DNA of 64,000 nt. It comes from Streptomyces sp. NBC_01288 (GTDB taxonomy: Bacteria; Actinomycetota; Actinomycetes; Streptomycetales; Streptomycetaceae). The notes under the pieces were generated by a model that was given only the letters and a program-made list of their open reading frames with translations, was not told where the DNA came from and searched no databases. The position numbers and the translations under genes were made by a program. The stretch covers positions 3,100,001 to 3,164,000 of the forward strand of contig NZ_CP108427.1 of NCBI RefSeq assembly GCF_035982055.1, read 5' to 3'. Shown piece after piece: positions 61,204 through 64,000 of this stretch (position 1 is its first letter; each line of letters opens with the position of its first letter).

Positions 61204-61872
61204 ATGAAACTTCTCCTCACCGACTCCGGCGTCAGGAACGCGAGCATTCTGGCGGCACTGGTCGACCTCCTCGGCAAACCGATCGCCGAGGCCGGCGCGC
61301 TCTGCATCCCCACCGCGGGGTACGGGGGACCGTACGGCGATCCTGGCGGGCCGTGGCGATTCATCAGCGGTCAATCCCCCAGCCCCATGACCGAGTTGGG
61401 CTGGAAGTCGGTGGGCGTACTGGAACTCACCGCACTGCCCGGCATCGACAAGGAACGCTGGGTCTCCTGGGTCCGGGAGGCAGAGGCCCTCCTGGTGAAC
61501 GGCGGCGACGCGCTGTACCTGTGCCACTGGATGCGCGAGTCCGGCCTGGCCGACCTCTTCCCGTCCTTGCGCGACACGGTCTACGTCGGCCTCAGCGCCG
61601 GAAGCATGGTGCTGACTCCCCGCATCGGAGAGGCCTTCGCCGACTGGAAGCCGCCCACGGGTGACGACAGCGCGCTGGGAGTCGTCGATTTCTCCCTCTT
61701 CCCGCACCTCGACAGCCCGGGCCGTCCGGAGAACACCATGGCGGAGGCGGAACGTTGGGCCGCCGCGACAGAGGGGCCTGCGTACGCCATCGACGCGCAG
61801 ACCGCGATCAAGGTGACCGACGGGGGTGGTGTCGAGGTCGTGTCCGAGGGGCGCTGGAGGCTGTTCGACTGA
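61204..61872 (+). CDS. Peptidase E-like (S51, class I glutamine amidotransferase fold) protein
   Basis: A 222-aa protein with the S51 dipeptidase E fold. The N-terminus KLLLTDSGVRNASI is followed by IPTAGYG, ALLVNGGDALYLCHWM, the nucleophile Ser in YVGLSAGSMVLTP, and a DFSLFPHLD His region. Peptidase E cleaves Asp-X dipeptides, but many S51-like proteins lack that specificity. ATG at 61204 has AGGGAG upstream. The earlier frame start at 61168 has no ribosome site. Confidence 0.85.
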   Translation: MKLLLTDSGVRNASILAALVDLLGKPIAEAGALCIPTAGYGGPYGDPGGPWRFISGQSPSPMTELGWKSVGVLELTALPGIDKERWVSWVREAEALLVNGGDALYLCHWMRESGLADLFPSLRDTVYVGLSAGSMVLTPRIGEAFADWKPPTGDDSALGVVDFSLFPHLDSPGRPENTMAEAERWAAATEGPAYAIDAQTAIKVTDGGGVEVVSEGRWRLFD

Positions 61873-61938
61873 GCGACCGGTCCAGTGGCCCGGAATTGGA
61901 GCTGCCCGACGCCCCGGCCGGACCCTACTGTCGACGTC

Positions 61939-63168
61939 ATGACGAACGGCCCGCCTCCCGACTGCCCCACCCCGAAAGCCTCCGACTCCTCCAACTCCCC
62001 TACCCCTGCGGCTACTTCAGGCACACGCCCGCCGCTCCTCACCCGCCCCCTCCTCCTCCGCTTCGTCAGCATGGTCGGGGCCAGCCTCAGTTTCTTTCTC
62101 CTGCTGTCGGTCGTGCCGGCGTATGCCGCCGAGCGGGGCGGTGGAGGTGCGGCGGGGCTCGCGACCGGTTCGTTGATGCTCGCGACGGTACTCGGGGAGC
62201 TGGTGACACCCCGGCTGGTCGGGCGCTTCGGGTATCGACTGACCCTGATCGTGGGGCTGTTCCTGCTCGGAGCACCGGCGCTGGTGCTGACCGTCTCCGG
62301 GCAGGCGGCGTGGATCGTCGCGGTGTGCTTCGTGCGCGGACTCGGTTTCGCGCTGACGATCGTCGCGGGCGGCGCCCTCACCGCGTCACTGATCCCGGAC
62401 CAACGCCGGGGCGAGGGGCTCGCGTTGGTGGGTGTGGTGTCCGGGGTGCCGTCACTGGTCGCGCTGCCGTTGGGGCTGTGGCTGGCCGACCGCGTGGGCT
62501 ACGGCCCGGTCGCCGTCACCGGCGGCCTCGCCGCGCTGGCCGCGATCGCCTTCGTCCTCGGACTGCCGGACCGGGCGGAGCGGGCGGAGCAACCACTCGG
62601 TGTCGTACGGGGTTTGCGCACGGGCGCGCTGCTCCGGCCGGTACTCGTCTTCGCGGCCACCGCCACCGCCGCCGGCATCGTGGTGACCTTCCTGCCACTG
62701 GCCGTCCCGTCGGCGTCGGCCGGAGTCATCGCGGCGGCCCTGTTCGTGCAGACCGCCGCCTCGACCCTGACCCGCTGGCTGGCAGGCCGCCACGGCGACC
62801 GCCACGGCAGCGACCGCCTGATCCTCCCCGGCCTGCTCCTGTCGGCCGCGGGCGTCCTCGTCATCGCCCCAACCCCCAACCCGGTAGCGGTCGTTGCGGG
62901 CACCGCCATCTTCGGCGCGGGCTTCGGCATCACCCAGAACGCCACGCTGGCCCTGATGTACACCCGCGTCTCCGCCGCCTCGTACGGCACGGTCAGCGCC
63001 CTGTGGAACCTGGCCTACGACGGCGGAATGGGCGTAGGCGCGGCCGGCTTCGGCATCACGGCGGGCCTGACGGGTTACCCGTGGGCCTTCACGCTGACCG
63101 CGCTGTTGATGCTGGGCGCGGTGGCACCGGCGCTGCGGGACCGGCGAACACCCGCCGGATCACTGTGA
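61939..63168 (+). CDS. MFS transporter
   Basis: A 409-aa major facilitator protein with about 12 membrane segments after a Pro/Ser-rich leader. The A-motif-like segment is ELVTPRLVGRFGYR and the mid-loop is LPDRAERAEQPLG. The substrate is unknown. The sugar/drug-efflux appearance suggests export. ATG at 61939. Its 3' end overlaps the convergent TetR gene by 9 bp. Confidence 0.85.
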   Translation: MTNGPPPDCPTPKASDSSNSPTPAATSGTRPPLLTRPLLLRFVSMVGASLSFFLLLSVVPAYAAERGGGGAAGLATGSLMLATVLGELVTPRLVGRFGYRLTLIVGLFLLGAPALVLTVSGQAAWIVAVCFVRGLGFALTIVAGGALTASLIPDQRRGEGLALVGVVSGVPSLVALPLGLWLADRVGYGPVAVTGGLAALAAIAFVLGLPDRAERAEQPLGVVRGLRTGALLRPVLVFAATATAAGIVVTFLPLAVPSASAGVIAAALFVQTAASTLTRWLAGRHGDRHGSDRLILPGLLLSAAGVLVIAPTPNPVAVVAGTAIFGAGFGITQNATLALMYTRVSAASYGTVSALWNLAYDGGMGVGAAGFGITAGLTGYPWAFTLTALLMLGAVAPALRDRRTPAGSL

Positions 63169-63735
63169 CTTCCGCACACCCTCCAACACCTGCCGCAGCC
63201 CCTCGGTGAGTTGACCGGCGTCCGGTGCGGTCTTCGGGTCGAAGGTCCACTGCATGATGAGACCGGACATCACGACCATGTAGAACGCGCCGAGCGTGTC
63301 GGCGGTCTCGTCCGACACCTCCTCCTCCGGTACACCCATGAGCAGCGAGACCAGCCCTCGGCCGCCCTCACGCTGCGCACGCGACAACTGGTCGCGCGCC
63401 TCCGGGAGTTGGTCGCCCATCGTCATGATCTCCGCGCTGAGCCGCCACATCGAGCCCGGTTCGCGCAGGGAGGCGACGACGTTCGACCACAGCTCCCTGA
63501 ACCGCTCCAGGGAACCCGGCGCCCCGCCCAACTGGTCACCCCACTCGAAGGACATGTCGTCCACCAACGCGACATACGCCTGCGCGAGCAACGCGTCCTT
63601 CGAACCGTAGTGATAGCCGATCGACGCGAGGTTGGTCCCCGACTCCTTGACGATGTCGCGCGCGGTGGTCCGCGCGAACCCCTTCTCCAGCAGGCAGCGC
63701 TTCGCGCCTTCGAGCAGATCCTCACGGTGTCCCAT
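63160..63735 (-). CDS. TetR-family transcriptional regulator
   Basis: A 191-aa regulator. The HTH is LLEGAKRCLLEKGFARTTARDIVKESGTNLASIGYHYGSKDALLAQAY. The C-terminal domain is LmrA/QacR-like. ATG at 63735 (MGHREDLL) is preferred over a GTG three codons earlier. It is divergent from the MFS exporter at 63833, and both share a gap with a direct-repeat operator, so it probably represses that exporter. Confidence 0.88.
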   Translation of the reverse strand: MGHREDLLEGAKRCLLEKGFARTTARDIVKESGTNLASIGYHYGSKDALLAQAYVALVDDMSFEWGDQLGGAPGSLERFRELWSNVVASLREPGSMWRLSAEIMTMGDQLPEARDQLSRAQREGGRGLVSLLMGVPEEEVSDETADTLGAFYMVVMSGLIMQWTFDPKTAPDAGQLTEGLRQVLEGVRKSQ

Positions 63736-63765
63736 GCCCACCACCCTACCGCCGATCCATACAAC

Positions 63766-63806
63766 CGTCCCAGACAGGCGATTTACACACCCGTCCTAGA
63801 CAAGCG
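63766..63806. promoter_or_regulatory. Paired 15-bp direct repeats between TetR and the MFS exporter
   Basis: CGTCCCAGACAGGCG (63766-63780) and CGTCCTAGACAAGCG (63792-63806) match at 13 of 15 positions, 26 bp apart. Each contains GTCnnnGAC, a short dyad. The 26-bp period is about 2.5 helical turns, so the two copies face different sides of the DNA. A good TetR operator candidate. Confidence 0.65.
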
Positions 63807-63832
63807 TTTAAGACGCGCGTACATTCACTGCC

Positions 63833-64000
63833 ATGACGAACTCGACGCACTCACCGAACCCCCCGAGCACCCCCAACTCCCGTGCCGGGCGCCGTGAATG
63901 GACCGCTCTGGGCGTCCTGATGCTCCCGCTGCTCCTGGTCTCGATGGACGTCTCCGTCCTCTACTTCGCCATCCCGGCGATCAGCGCGGACCTGGAGCCC
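63833..64000 (+). CDS. MFS drug exporter (DHA2/EmrB-like), 5' part only
   Basis: 56 codons are present before the window ends: a Ser/Pro/Asn leader, then a first membrane segment in EWTALGVLMLPLLLVSMDVSVL and a FAIPAISADLEP motif. That motif is the usual start of EmrB/QacA-type 14-segment exporters. The ATG at 63833 follows the TetR operator region. The rest of the gene is outside the window. Confidence 0.8.
   Translation, partial: MTNSTHSPNPPSTPNSRAGRREWTALGVLMLPLLLVSMDVSVLYFAIPAISADLEP

Noticed and set aside
1..64000. CRISPR arrays, rRNA or tRNA genes, complete insertion sequences.
   Set aside because: No regularly spaced repeat-spacer pattern, no cloverleaf segment and no transposase motif were found on reading. 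The tandem arrays found are gapless repeats.

Overview
The window is a high-G+C actinomycete chromosome segment and almost certainly Streptomyces. The evidence is the GTG/TTG starts with purine-rich Shine-Dalgarno sites, two tandem conservons (cvnABCD), HTH-DUF397 pairs, a VanJ/VanK-type glycopeptide-resistance locus and typical Streptomyces intergenic repeats. From memory, the backbone follows the S. coelicolor order cvn1/cvn2 - accB/accE - cimA - urease-like genes - ilvE - leuB - pruA - proline dehydrogenase - PucR regulator. This could not be checked here.

Layout. 1-7130: the end of one conservon (cvnA tail, cvnB, cvnC, cvnD) followed by a complete paralogous one. 7181-10276: a large NACHT NTPase with a helical N-terminus and an LRR-like C-terminus, the best candidate for an immune gene. 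10346-12177: accE and accB of acyl-CoA carboxylase. 12586-18172: an YceI protein, a YcaQ/AlkX-like DNA glycosylase, an ADP-ribosylglycohydrolase with an extra N-terminal region, a frame-disrupted YrhB/Tox-PL-like gene, an anti-sigma-type ATPase and an HTH-DUF397 pair with a strong inverted repeat upstream. 18153-24935: a translationally coupled ABC exporter, a two-component pair, a FUSC-like membrane protein and a MarR regulator. 24977-25190: a degenerate tandem array with a unit of about 50 bp.

25199-33353: a Gly-rich membrane protein, then the vancomycin-resistance locus. vanJ-K-H-A-X reads leftward with every gene overlapping the next, and vanR-vanS is divergent. Together these genes replace D-Ala-D-Ala by D-Ala-D-Lac, attach the interpeptide branch and sense the drug. 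33390-38404: divergent secreted GH3 and GH30 glycosidases. 38558-40162: citramalate synthase. 40472-42535: a secreted beta-propeller protein. 42651-48230: a regulon-like group with a TetR regulator, agmatine deiminase, a two-subunit urease (fused gamma/beta plus alpha, no accessory genes) and a divergent NCS1 permease, with two related inverted-repeat operators in the divergent promoter. 48237-50631: ilvE and leuB for branched-chain amino acids.

50785-64000: a Tat lipoprotein phosphoesterase, a 43-aa protein, an AAC(2')-type acetyltransferase, an alpha/beta hydrolase, proline catabolism (P5C dehydrogenase, proline dehydrogenase and a divergent PucR regulator carrying a 45-bp coding minisatellite), a HAD phosphatase, small unknown proteins, a DUF397 remnant, peptidase E, an MFS transporter, and a TetR regulator divergent from an MFS drug exporter cut by the window edge.

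The observations most worth following are the NACHT protein, the urease/deiminase/permease group with its operators, the fully coupled van operon, the minisatellite inside the PucR regulator, and the disrupted YrhB/Tox-PL-like gene. No rRNA, tRNA, CRISPR array or intact insertion sequence was seen. All product names rest on motif recognition by eye.
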